Assembly (NCBI GenBank): GCA_902492655.1
Contig: CABUMF010000020.1
Coordinates: forward strand, 1-34,098
Direction of reading: 5' to 3'
Origin: an uncultured Eubacteriales bacterium
GTDB taxonomy: Bacteria > Bacillota > Clostridia > HGM11514
DNA length: 34,098 bases
The notes under the pieces were generated by a model. It had not been told where the DNA came from, ran no database searches, and was given only the letters and a program-made list of their open reading frames with translations. The position numbers and the translations under genes were made by a program. Positions 7,913 to 16,090 of this stretch are shown in pieces. How positions within the stretch are numbered: position 1 is the first letter of the stretch; every line of letters starts with the position of its first letter.

Positions 7913-8769
7913 TATTTGTTCACCTCGTCTATTATTTTATTAAGAGCCTCATACGCAATCGTAAACTTTCCGGCATCGCTTTTTTCAAGCTGAAGCATAT
8001 GATCGTCAAGCTCAAGCTTATCAAGTCCGCCGAAAACTCCCAAATGCGGTTCAAGGCTTAAAAATCCTTTGTAATTCTTTTTCGCAAGCTCTGAAATAAT
8101 CTCCTTTACATGACCGTCTCCGCTTCCTGCCGGAACGATTCTGCCGTCCTCAAAGAATGCATCCTTTATATGCATATAAACTATGTTGTTCTTCAAAAGC
8201 TCAAATGCATCCGGGTATGTTACCTGACCGCACTGCACAAAATTTGCAGGGTCAAATACGCCTTTTAATGCAGGTGATTTCACATTATCAAAAATATCCT
8301 TGCAGCGTGGCGCAATATCGCCGTAAATATCCTTTTCGTTCTCGTGAAGAAGTATTACGCCGTTTTTCTCGGCAACCTCAGCCATTTTTTTCATTCTTGA
8401 AAGAACCTCATCCCTGTATTTTGCGGGATCTTCTTCCTTGGGAATGAAAAAGCTGAACACTCTGATGTACTTTGTATCAAGAATTTTTGCAATCTCAATT
8501 ACATGCTCCAAAAGCTTAATATGCTCCGAAAAATCATCGGTTATTTTGATTTTACCGATAGGAGAACCTATTGAGGATGCCTTAATTCCGCACCTATCCA
8601 TCTTTTCCTTAAGCTCTTTAGCTTCGGACAAAGTAAGCTCGGAAATATTTTTGCCGTCAATTCCTCTCGGCTCGAAATAAGAAATCCCTAGCTCATTTAA
8701 GTGAGCAAACTGCTTATCTGTGCTCTGATCAATCTCGTCGGCAAAGCCTGAAATAATAAAATCAGCCAT
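7912..8769 (-). CDS. Sugar phosphate isomerase/epimerase family TIM-barrel protein (second copy)
   Basis: A 285-residue TIM-barrel protein of the AP-endonuclease-2 superfamily, clearly different from the neighbouring copy. The N-terminus ISGFADEIDQS and the likely metal ligands in LLHENEKDIYG, GVFDPANFVQ, YMHIKDAF and SLEPHLG follow the pattern of YcjR-like 3-keto-sugar epimerases and related isomerases. It begins 14 bases after the GH78-like gene and its stop overlaps the start of the Gfo/Idh gene. The substrate is unknown. Together with the Gfo/Idh enzyme it could epimerise or cleave an oxidised sugar, which is inference. Confidence 0.85.
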   Translation of the reverse strand: MADFIISGFADEIDQSTDKQFAHLNELGISYFEPRGIDGKNISELTLSEAKELKEKMDRCGIKASSIGSPIGKIKITDDFSEHIKLLEHVIEIAKILDTKYIRVFSFFIPKEEDPAKYRDEVLSRMKKMAEVAEKNGVILLHENEKDIYGDIAPRCKDIFDNVKSPALKGVFDPANFVQCGQVTYPDAFELLKNNIVYMHIKDAFFEDGRIVPAGSGDGHVKEIISELAKKNYKGFLSLEPHLGVFGGLDKLELDDHMLQLEKSDAGKFTIAYEALNKIIDEVNK

Positions 8770-8783
8770 TTATAAAATCTCCT

Positions 8784-10793
8784 TTATTCAAACAATTTTC
8801 CTGTATCAATATCCGCCATAAATACGGCAGCGTAGGACATCGTTAAATGGAAAAGCGATGTGTTCCACTTGGTTTCCTTGCCCCATCCTTCAAATGTTGC
8901 GGTTCCGCCTTCTCTAAGTGTGCGTTTCCATGCACCTTCGTTCAAAAGCGACTCTCTTACAAGGTCATACCGACCATTTCGGCAAAAGCCCTTAAGACAA
9001 GGAAATGTGCAAAACAGAGAAAGGGAATCTATACCGTTTTTCTCAAACATGGAAATAAAGCTTTCTTTAAACTCTTCATCATCACACAAATCAAATCCGT
9101 AAACAAAGCTGTTGCCAACCAAGCTGATATGGGAAGAAATCTCACTGTCTTTGAAAAGCTTTTTGTTTTCGTCATAGAAAACCCTTTTGAATGTATCCAG
9201 CAAAGGCTTTTCATCTCGATATTTTTCATTTTTCAATATGCCTGCCATCTTGTTTACAGAAATTATCGCTTCTATGTAATACGCATTTATCGAAATATGG
9301 GCTTCCTTGCAGACCTCTCCCTGAACCAAAGCCACATCGTAGCCGTGCCTGAAATTGTCAGGCCATTCAACAACGCACCATTTGTCGAGATTTCTCAAAA
9401 GATAACCGTCCTCATGCTTCTTTCGGAACGCTTCAAGAAGCATCACGGCTTTTTCGTAATTTATCGCAAGGTAATCGGTATCGCCCGTAAGCCTATAGTG
9501 CCAAAGCACCGTATCAACCAAAATAAGAGGAAATTCGGCTATTTCCTGCATAAACGAACAATTCATACAGGTTACGAGAGTATCTGTAATAAAGCTTGTG
9601 GAGAAAGCGTCGTCAATAAGCCTTCTTACCATGGAATCATCGCCGGTAAGAATCATATTTGCAAGTGCGGTATAGCATCCGTCGCCCAAATAAAAGCCTT
9701 TTTCTCTTTCCATGCAATCTTGAATAATTTCCTGAACACCGTATTTTTGAGAACGAACGCAAAGCTCCCAGATTTTAACCAAATCTTTATTATCCGCAAA
9801 CTCGGGCTTCAGCTTCGCAGCAAGAGTAAAGGGATAATGCCGTGCGGTAAGGGAAACGCTTTTTACTACGCAGCCTTCGGGAATTACAAGCTCGGCATAG
9901 CGAAAAGCCTTATAATCAAACCAATCGAGCACGCTTGTGCCGTCTTGTATAATAAAGGTTTCTTCATAGCGGCAATTTGCCCTAAGGTCAAATCTCAAGC
10001 TGCCGTCATCATTGAGCTCCTGTGCACACCTTACGATTAATTTATCGCCTGCTCTGCCGGTGACGGTAAGCTCAAGGTATCCCACATACATTGCACCGAA
10101 ATCATAAATCATGCCGTTTTTTGTGACATACGCTTCTGTAGGCTTTATGCTTTCAAACTCAAGCATACTGCTCTTCTGAAGCACCAAAGCATGATCGTCA
10201 TTCTCTTTGATTTTTGCATTTTGCCAATATGAATCGTCAAAACCCGGTTTTTCAAAGCCCACCTCTCGGGCTCCCGAATTGTATTCCTCCAAAAACTGCG
10301 TATCATATCCCACAGTACCGATTTCGCTGTATGCCGTATGAACCGCCGTTTTGAAGCTTTCATCACTTGAAACAACGGTTTCGCCGTCGCATACAAGATC
10401 CAAAATAAGCCCGTGTCTGTTATCGCCGCTTTGCCATACGCGATTGATAAGCCCCTGATAAAGCGTATGAACCGCTATCGTATTTTCTCCCGATTTCAAA
10501 AAATCGGTTACATCAATAGCATTGTAATTGTACTGAAAATGATAGGACATAGTCGGTCCCTGAGCAACAAAGCATCCGTTTATATAGAGCTTATAGTAGT
10601 CATCTGCCGATATGTACATCACACTGTCCTTGATTTCCGACAGCTGAAAACTCCTTCTGAACAAAATATGCCTGTTTCTGTGTTCATCACAAGGCAAATC
10701 AACAACTTCAAGCTGTTTATGAAAAACATTCCGAGGACTCAAATCGAAAAACTCATCATCTGTAATCCATTTTCCTTTGAATTTGTGTTCCAT
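8784..10793 (-). CDS. Alpha-L-rhamnosidase, GH78-like
   Basis: A 669-residue probable inverting glycosidase that releases terminal L-rhamnose. An N-terminal beta-sandwich (FRRSFQLSEI, SADDYYKLYINGCFVAQGP, Bac_rhamnosid type) precedes an (alpha/alpha)6 catalytic barrel. The acidic cluster DCMEREKGFYLGD places D359, E364 and D371 at the same spacing as the Asp-Glu-Asp set known in Bacillus GH78 RhaB. A further Glu in GGTATFEGW (E635) matches the catalytic base position. No signal peptide, so the enzyme is cytoplasmic. I chose the ATG at 10793, preceded by AGGTG; an in-frame ATG at 10850 is possible but lies on the wrong side of the promoter. First gene of the seven-gene operon. Confidence 0.82.
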   Translation of the reverse strand: MEHKFKGKWITDDEFFDLSPRNVFHKQLEVVDLPCDEHRNRHILFRRSFQLSEIKDSVMYISADDYYKLYINGCFVAQGPTMSYHFQYNYNAIDVTDFLKSGENTIAVHTLYQGLINRVWQSGDNRHGLILDLVCDGETVVSSDESFKTAVHTAYSEIGTVGYDTQFLEEYNSGAREVGFEKPGFDDSYWQNAKIKENDDHALVLQKSSMLEFESIKPTEAYVTKNGMIYDFGAMYVGYLELTVTGRAGDKLIVRCAQELNDDGSLRFDLRANCRYEETFIIQDGTSVLDWFDYKAFRYAELVIPEGCVVKSVSLTARHYPFTLAAKLKPEFADNKDLVKIWELCVRSQKYGVQEIIQDCMEREKGFYLGDGCYTALANMILTGDDSMVRRLIDDAFSTSFITDTLVTCMNCSFMQEIAEFPLILVDTVLWHYRLTGDTDYLAINYEKAVMLLEAFRKKHEDGYLLRNLDKWCVVEWPDNFRHGYDVALVQGEVCKEAHISINAYYIEAIISVNKMAGILKNEKYRDEKPLLDTFKRVFYDENKKLFKDSEISSHISLVGNSFVYGFDLCDDEEFKESFISMFEKNGIDSLSLFCTFPCLKGFCRNGRYDLVRESLLNEGAWKRTLREGGTATFEGWGKETKWNTSLFHLTMSYAAVFMADIDTGKLFE

Positions 10794-10821
10794 GCTGTCA
10801 CCTAAATCAAACATTTTTTTA

Positions 10822-10850
10822 ATATTATCACATTTTTCCTTTTTCGGCAA
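10822..10850 (-). promoter_or_regulatory. Promoter of the GH78-uxaC operon
   Basis: On the minus strand TTGCCG (10850-10845) is 17 bases from TAATAT (10827-10822), with TG-rich sequence before the -10 box. It lies about 30 bases upstream of the start at 10793 and back-to-back with the plus-strand promoter. Confidence 0.55.
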
Positions 10851-10855
10851 TACCC

Positions 10856-10893
10856 AAAAGTGATTTTTTTCAATAAAAAAGTGACTTTTTTTC
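10856..10893. promoter_or_regulatory. Twin operator-like palindromes between divergent catabolic promoters
   Basis: AAAAGTGATTTTTTTC (10856-10871) and AAAAGTGACTTTTTTT (10877-10892) are near-identical direct repeats 21 bases apart, about two helical turns. The second is a perfect palindrome, AAAAAAGT-G-ACTTTTTT, centred on 10883; the first has one mismatch in the inner arm. They sit between the two -35 boxes, so one regulator could control both transcripts. No regulator gene lies in the locus. Confidence 0.55.
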
Positions 10894-10922
10894 TTGACAA
10901 AAAATATGCGTAATGGTATTAT
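10894..10922 (+). promoter_or_regulatory. Promoter of the GH28-like gene
   Basis: Consensus TTGACA (10894-10899), a 17-base spacer and TATTAT (10917-10922), ending about 20 bases before the start codon. The -35 box directly abuts the second palindrome, as expected for a repressible promoter. Confidence 0.75.
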
Positions 10923-10942
10923 AAAGAAAAGGAGAAATCAAA

Positions 10943-13048
10943 ATGGATAATTATAAGGTTTTTGTTAATAAAAGTGAGGCAGAAATACATTTTGCAAATG
11001 TTCTTGAACCGCCGTACAACGGCTTTTCACGCATGCCGTACGCAAATTTTACCTGCGATGATAATACGGTTATAAAAATTCAATCGAAGGCAAAAATAGA
11101 AAGCTGTATGATTCGTCCGCTCTCTTATAACATTGACTTCGATTTTTCGGAGCACGAAATAACCGTTAAGCTCGATAAACCGCTCAAATTTTCCGTTGAA
11201 ATAAACGGATCGTATAAAAACAATATACTGATTTTCGCAAACCCCAAAAAGAATTATCAAATAACCGAAAATGTCATTCGTTTCGGGGAGGGCGTTACCG
11301 ATGCTGGGGTCGTCGAAATAACCGAGGACAATACCACGGTTATCTTTGACGAGGGCGCATATGTAGAAGGCAAATTTAATATTCACGACTGCAAAAACAT
11401 CAAAATTCTCGGCAACGGAATACTTTGCATGGAGAAATATCCCAGAAACGGTTCTCAGGAATTTATGAATATGTTTCGTATCGAAAACTGCGAGAATGTG
11501 GATATTGAAGATATTTGCGCAGTGGATTCCGTCAACTGGACCTGCAAGGTTACGGGGTGCAAATCGGTCCGCATAAACAATATGAAGATTATCGGAAGCC
11601 GAGGTAACTCTGACGGTATTGACATATGCGGCTCAAAGGATGTAACGGTTGAAAACATTTTCACAAGAACCTGGGACGATTCCTTCGTGCTGAAGGCGTT
11701 TGACACGGGCGATGTTGAAAATGTTGTTTTCAGAGATTCTGTATTATGGAACGATTTTGCAAGGCCTATCGAGGTAGGGGTTGAAATCCGTGCGGAACAC
11801 GCAAGGAACATCGTTTTTGAAAACATTGATGTCATACATTCCCTTACGGGCTATCCCATTATGGGAATACACCACGGCGACAGGGCGATTGTTTCAGATA
11901 TTGAGTTCAGGAATATAAGAATTGAGGATGCTCCCGGAGCACAGCTTTTCGATGTAAGAATTACAAACTCCGCATGGAACACCGATGACAAAATGGGAAG
12001 AATAGAAAACATTAGGTTTTCCGACATTTATCTTCTCGAGGAACAGGAAATACTGCCGTCAAATTCGAGAATTCAAGGTTTTTCGCCGGAAAACAGCATA
12101 AAAGGGGTAACCTTTAAAAATATAAATCTTCTCGGAAAGTTCGCAACAACTCCCGAGGAATTAAGGCTTAACATTATGGATTATGTCGATGATGTTAAAT
12201 TCCTTTATCCGGAAGGCTGCGAAAAAATCAGCATGATAACCACAAGGCTTGAAGTAACAAAGCCTTTCACTCTTTGCAAAAAATGCGGAAAATATAAAGG
12301 TACCGTAAGGCTCACCGCCGAAAACAAAAGCTGTGAAACGCAGGATGTTGACGCTTACCTCAAAATCTCACCGGCAAATGCGGCGGAATTTGAGGATAAG
12401 CACATCGAATCGAGATTAAAAAGCGGCGAGACTACATATTTCGACTATGAAATAACGCTCCCTGCCGGAAAGTATCTGTTTGCGGTTCAGTCCGAAAACA
12501 TAAATATAAGCGACAGCCGGCTCTTGGAGCAGTTTGATTTGGTTCTCGGTTGCAAAGAGGATGCTTTTGACAGCTTTATTTATGACTGGTACGGCAATAA
12601 ATCAAGCGCAATCAGGCTTTGGGCTTCGAAAGGTTTTCTTCATGTTAAGTCTGATTACGAAAAACTTACGCTTTATTCCGCAATGCCTGTTCCCATGGAG
12701 GCAGGCGAGGTTATGTTCTCGGTGGAGGAAACCGATTTCGGTGAGGTTTCTGCCGTAATTAACGGATTGCACGGCGCAGAGGCCGCACCTCAGCTTCGCT
12801 GTCCCGCCGAAATAACATATGTGTTTAAAAACGAGCCTAAGGTTAAAGAAATTGCGGTAAATGAAATAAACGGTACTGCCGATGTTCCTTTTGAAGACTT
12901 AGGGGTCGACAAAGATTGCAAGAACTTTTGGCTTGAAATTGAAGCCAAAATGCCGGAAACGGAAGATCACAGATACCCGTTTACCATGTTCCGCTCCGTA
13001 AAGCCACGGGAAATAGCACATATGTTTGCAAATGTTGTAATCAAATAG
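10943..13048 (+). CDS. GH28-like right-handed beta-helix glycosidase with C-terminal beta domain
   Basis: A 701-residue protein with an N-terminal beta-sandwich-like region (to about residue 110), a parallel beta-helix (about 115-400) and an extra C-terminal region of about 270 residues that looks like beta-sandwich. The helix carries NSDGID (222-227) and WDDSFVLK (D245, D246), equivalent to the NTD and DD motifs of polygalacturonases. The later GHG and RIK motifs are not recognisable; GIHHGD (309-313 region) may replace the first. There is no signal peptide, suggesting action on imported pectic oligosaccharides. AAAGGAG precedes the ATG. Divergent from the rhamnosidase operon, so probably co-regulated. 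A pectate-lyase-like or other beta-helix enzyme is possible. Confidence 0.72.
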   Translation: MDNYKVFVNKSEAEIHFANVLEPPYNGFSRMPYANFTCDDNTVIKIQSKAKIESCMIRPLSYNIDFDFSEHEITVKLDKPLKFSVEINGSYKNNILIFANPKKNYQITENVIRFGEGVTDAGVVEITEDNTTVIFDEGAYVEGKFNIHDCKNIKILGNGILCMEKYPRNGSQEFMNMFRIENCENVDIEDICAVDSVNWTCKVTGCKSVRINNMKIIGSRGNSDGIDICGSKDVTVENIFTRTWDDSFVLKAFDTGDVENVVFRDSVLWNDFARPIEVGVEIRAEHARNIVFENIDVIHSLTGYPIMGIHHGDRAIVSDIEFRNIRIEDAPGAQLFDVRITNSAWNTDDKMGRIENIRFSDIYLLEEQEILPSNSRIQGFSPENSIKGVTFKNINLLGKFATTPEELRLNIMDYVDDVKFLYPEGCEKISMITTRLEVTKPFTLCKKCGKYKGTVRLTAENKSCETQDVDAYLKISPANAAEFEDKHIESRLKSGETTYFDYEITLPAGKYLFAVQSENINISDSRLLEQFDLVLGCKEDAFDSFIYDWYGNKSSAIRLWASKGFLHVKSDYEKLTLYSAMPVPMEAGEVMFSVEETDFGEVSAVINGLHGAEAAPQLRCPAEITYVFKNEPKVKEIAVNEINGTADVPFEDLGVDKDCKNFWLEIEAKMPETEDHRYPFTMFRSVKPREIAHMFANVVIK

Positions 13049-13062
13049 GAGAATGTTGAACT

Positions 13063-13683
13063 TTGAAGAAAATACTGATTATTGTTTTGGCACTGTCTTT
13101 GATATTGTGTTCCTGCGGAGGCTCGGATACAAAGCTCACGAAAACAGAGGATGAAAATATCAAGGATGATATTATTTTAGGTGTTGTTATGCCTATGCAG
13201 GATCATGAGATGATTTACGGAATTCAGCTTGCGATTAATGAAATTAATCTGTCGGGCGGAATAAACGGGCATCAAACTCTCGTCACCTTTCTCAACTACG
13301 AAAAAGGCAACCTTCACGGGCTTGAAGGGCTTAAAAGCCTTGACACAATGCTGTTTATCAACCTGTCAAATGTTGAGGTTTTCTCACAGCTTAAGGACTA
13401 CAATCCGGCTGTTTTGTCTACCGGCACAAGGCTTGGCGGAGAAACAACATTCGACTTTTCGGGCTTTGATTCGGAAGGCTTTGAAAAGCTTTTCAAAACA
13501 AAGTACAATACAAAGCCGAATTACACAACGGCAAAGGCTTACGAAATGGTTTACATGGCAAAAGAACTTATTGAGATTTCAAACTCGACTACCCCCGATG
13601 ATCTTGTAACAGCACTTAAATCCTACAATAATTTTACCGGAAAATTTCACTCATCGGTTACCACGGTTTACAATCCACTCTGA
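13063..13683 (+). CDS. Short LivJ-like (Peripl_BP_6) substrate-binding lipoprotein, probably truncated or reduced
   Basis: A 206-residue predicted lipoprotein: hydrophobic signal then the lipobox LCSC with Cys18. Residues 36-83 (ILGVVMPMQDHEMIYGIQLA, then INEINLSGGINGH) match the N-terminal strand and helix of branched-chain amino-acid-type binding proteins. Residues about 145-190 (FKTKYNTKPNYTTAKAYEMV) match the C-terminal lobe. About 130-150 residues expected between them are missing, since the family is usually near 380 residues. The start is TTG at 13065-region (13063-13065), after AGGAG. It follows the GH28-like gene by 14 bases and its last 11 codons overlap the end of the convergent PBP gene. 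No permease or ATPase is adjacent. Either a decayed binding protein or a compact derivative. Confidence 0.6.
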   Translation: MKKILIIVLALSLILCSCGGSDTKLTKTEDENIKDDIILGVVMPMQDHEMIYGIQLAINEINLSGGINGHQTLVTFLNYEKGNLHGLEGLKSLDTMLFINLSNVEVFSQLKDYNPAVLSTGTRLGGETTFDFSGFDSEGFEKLFKTKYNTKPNYTTAKAYEMVYMAKELIEISNSTTPDDLVTALKSYNNFTGKFHSSVTTVYNPL

Positions 13684-15357
13684 CATTATTTCCGAAGCGG
13701 CGAGCGCAGTGTACTCGCCGCTTCCGTGTTCTATTACCACGCATACCGCAATTTCGGGATTATCGTAGGGCGCAAATCCGATGAAAAGTCCGTTTTCGGG
13801 GCCGCTCGGCACCTGCGCAGTTCCTGTTTTTCCGCCTGCACTGTAGCCTTTATCCGAAAAAGCCTGCTTTGCGGTGCCCGTTGTGCAGCACAGCCTCATA
13901 CCCTCCTTTACGGCATCGAAAAATTCGGGGCTGACATCCACCTTACTTTGAAGCTCCGTCTTTCTTTCGTATTCGGTCTTTCCGTCATATTGCGCTATTC
14001 TTTTTACAATGTGCGGCTTGTAAACGTATCCCCCGTTTGCTATAGCGGCGGTGTACCTTGCAAGGGAAAGAGGAGTAAACATATTCACAGACTGCCCTAT
14101 TGCCGCCTGAAGTGTATCTCCCGAAACCCAGTTTTCTTTCGTTTTCGGCGATGCAATTATTCCTTCCTCCTCACCCGAAAGCTCAATTCCGCACTTACTG
14201 TTAAGGCAAAATTTTTCACCGTACTCGGCAATTTTTGAAATTCCCAGCCTTCTTCCCACCTCATAAAAATAATAATTGCAGGACTTTGACAACGCCTCGG
14301 ATACATTGATATTCCCGTGAGTTTCGTTCTTGCTTGTCCAAATGTGACACGCAGGCATATATGACGGTGCATAGAAGGTGTATATGCCTCGGTCGAGTAT
14401 CTTCTCATCCTTTGAAATCACGCCTTCCGAAAGTGCCGCAAGCGCAACGACGGGCTTATACACAGAGCCCGGCTCATATCTTCCCGAAATGCATCTGTTC
14501 AAAACAGGATTTCTCTCATCCGAAATAAGGCTGTCATAATCCTGTGCATAGGTTGAAATATCATAATCGGGGTACGAGCTCATTGCAAGAACATCGCCGT
14601 TTTTAACATCAATTACAACTGCACCGCCGCCTCCGCATACATTCCTGTTCCTGTTTACCTCGTCAACCGCCGCCGACAGCTCGTCCTCACACTTTTTCTG
14701 AAGCTCCTTATCAATGCAAAGCTCTACAAAACAGCCGTCCTTTGCAGGAAATTCTGTGGTTTTTCCGCTCGAGTCCGTTATTTTTTCGCCGTCCTTGCCT
14801 CTGAGATATTCTTCTGCAAACCTTTCTATGCCGCTTTTGCCTGTTATATCATTTATTTTATAGCCCAGAGTGCGTTTTTCGGCATATTCCTCCTCCGTGA
14901 TATTCCCTACGGTTCCTGCAATGTGGGAAATTCTCACGCCGTCAGTCTTACGCTTGTAACCGTCCGATATGCTGACGCCTTGCAAATTATGCTCCGAAAG
15001 AATTACCGCCTGCTCCTTTGTGATGTTTTGGGCAAAAATAAAAGGCTGACACAATTTGTTGTCATCCTTTGTAATGGGTTTATTAAGTATTTTTGAAAGG
15101 ATATTAACCGTCCTCTCGTCCGCCGATTCGTCAACAGTTAAATAAAAGGTACTCTCGTTCGTTACGAGCACTTTTGAATTTCTGTCAAGTATTTCTCCCC
15201 GTACGGCGCAAAGCCTTGAGCTTTGACTTCCCAGAGCTTCGGCGTATTCCTCCATAAGCTTGCCCTTAAACATCTGCAAATCAACCATTCTGAACGCCAA
15301 AATGCCGAAAAGCAGGATAATCATAATTATAAAGAATATAACTCGTTTCTTTCTCAT
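13651..15357 (-). CDS. mrdA: Class B penicillin-binding protein (PBP2/MrdA-like transpeptidase)
   Basis: A 568-residue peptidoglycan DD-transpeptidase anchored by one N-terminal helix (VIFFIIMIILLFGILAF). The pedestal domain contains RGEILDRN. The transpeptidase domain shows EPGSVYKP with catalytic Ser about residue 298, SCN in SKSCNYYFYEVGRRLG, and KTG in AGGKTGTAQ. No PASTA domains, so it is nearer PBP2 than SpoVD-type proteins, although SpoVD/FtsI-like membership cannot be excluded. I chose the ATG at 15357 with GGTGAG upstream; an earlier in-frame start at 15405 would overlap mreC. It follows mreC by 22 bases, consistent with elongasome function in cell wall growth or spore cortex synthesis. 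No mreD lies between them. Confidence 0.88.
   Translation of the reverse strand: MRKKRVIFFIIMIILLFGILAFRMVDLQMFKGKLMEEYAEALGSQSSRLCAVRGEILDRNSKVLVTNESTFYLTVDESADERTVNILSKILNKPITKDDNKLCQPFIFAQNITKEQAVILSEHNLQGVSISDGYKRKTDGVRISHIAGTVGNITEEEYAEKRTLGYKINDITGKSGIERFAEEYLRGKDGEKITDSSGKTTEFPAKDGCFVELCIDKELQKKCEDELSAAVDEVNRNRNVCGGGGAVVIDVKNGDVLAMSSYPDYDISTYAQDYDSLISDERNPVLNRCISGRYEPGSVYKPVVALAALSEGVISKDEKILDRGIYTFYAPSYMPACHIWTSKNETHGNINVSEALSKSCNYYFYEVGRRLGISKIAEYGEKFCLNSKCGIELSGEEEGIIASPKTKENWVSGDTLQAAIGQSVNMFTPLSLARYTAAIANGGYVYKPHIVKRIAQYDGKTEYERKTELQSKVDVSPEFFDAVKEGMRLCCTTGTAKQAFSDKGYSAGGKTGTAQVPSGPENGLFIGFAPYDNPEIAVCVVIEHGSGEYTALAASEIMSEWIVNRGNR
13694..13724. other. Perfect 11-base hairpin inside the PBP coding region, 10 bases after the lipoprotein stop
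   Basis: GAAGCGGCGAG (13694-13704) pairs perfectly with CTCGCCGCTTC (13714-13724) over a nine-base loop. It lies within the last codons of the PBP gene and just downstream of the lipoprotein stop at 13683. It may act as a terminator or RNase barrier for the plus-strand transcript, although the sequence after it is not a clear U run. Confidence 0.5.
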
Positions 15358-15379
15358 TTCAATCTCACCGTAAAGTTCT

Positions 15380-16078
15380 TCACAGCGGAATAATGACATA
15401 ATCAAGCTCCTTTACATTAACATAGGGTTCAACCGTAACTATAGCATTTCCGCCGTTTTTCTTTTGAATTTTTGTAATCTTTCCTATCTTTATACCTCCC
15501 GGAACAAGGTCGCTCATTCCGGATGTTGAAATTATGTCCCCTTCCTTTGCGTTATCCAGGGACGAAACATACATAAGCCTGTTCTTTTTGAGAAGATAGC
15601 TTTTTCCGTTTGCGCAGTTCGTAACGCTCATGTTGAAATTTTCGGATAATACGGGTGTTACCTCCGCCCATGTTTCTCCGCAGGCGGTTACAATCCCCAC
15701 AAGACCGGAATTTGAAATTGCGCAATTCCCTACCGCCAATCCGTCCTCCGAGCCGCTATCTATCACAAATGGCATTGTTTTTGTTTTAAGACTGCCGTTA
15801 AGTATTCTCGCAGTAATCCTTTTTTCACCAAAGCTTTTAATCCTTAGAAGCTTTTTAAGCTCCGAATTTTCGGCATAAACCTTCATTTCACCCGAAATCA
15901 TACCTTCAAGCCTCTCACATTCCGACAAAAGAAAGGTATTGCGCTCCAAAAGCTCCTCTTTGCTCAAAAAAGCCGTGTACACATCATCAAGAAACTGAAC
16001 GGCAGCATATCTCAAAGGTTTGACGGAAATTATCAAAGCCAAAATGCCGCAAACCGTCAAAACAAAAAACTTTTTCAT
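15380..16078 (-). CDS. mreC: MreC, rod-shape-determining protein
   Basis: A 232-residue membrane-anchored protein of the elongasome, which links MreB filaments to peptidoglycan synthases. A single N-terminal helix is followed by a coiled coil (ELLERNTFLLSECERLEGMI, about residues 40-75) and a double beta-barrel domain with VIDSGSEDGLAVGNCAISN and the late GDIISTSGMSDLVPGGIKIG, hallmarks of MreC. The length is slightly short. I start it at ATG 16078, with GAGGG five bases upstream; a TTG at 16090 is also in frame but would overlap the Shine-Dalgarno region. Gene order is maf-mreC-PBP, without the usual mreB before and mreD after. Confidence 0.9.
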   Translation of the reverse strand: MKKFFVLTVCGILALIISVKPLRYAAVQFLDDVYTAFLSKEELLERNTFLLSECERLEGMISGEMKVYAENSELKKLLRIKSFGEKRITARILNGSLKTKTMPFVIDSGSEDGLAVGNCAISNSGLVGIVTACGETWAEVTPVLSENFNMSVTNCANGKSYLLKKNRLMYVSSLDNAKEGDIISTSGMSDLVPGGIKIGKITKIQKKNGGNAIVTVEPYVNVKELDYVIIPL

Positions 16079-16090
16079 AAAAGCCCTCAA

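Noticed and set aside
8847..10040. A 397-codon plus-strand open frame inside the GH78-like gene.
   Set aside because: It lies wholly antisense to a gene with recognised catalytic motifs, has no recognisable domain, and is rich in residues typical of reversed coding frames. It is a shadow frame.
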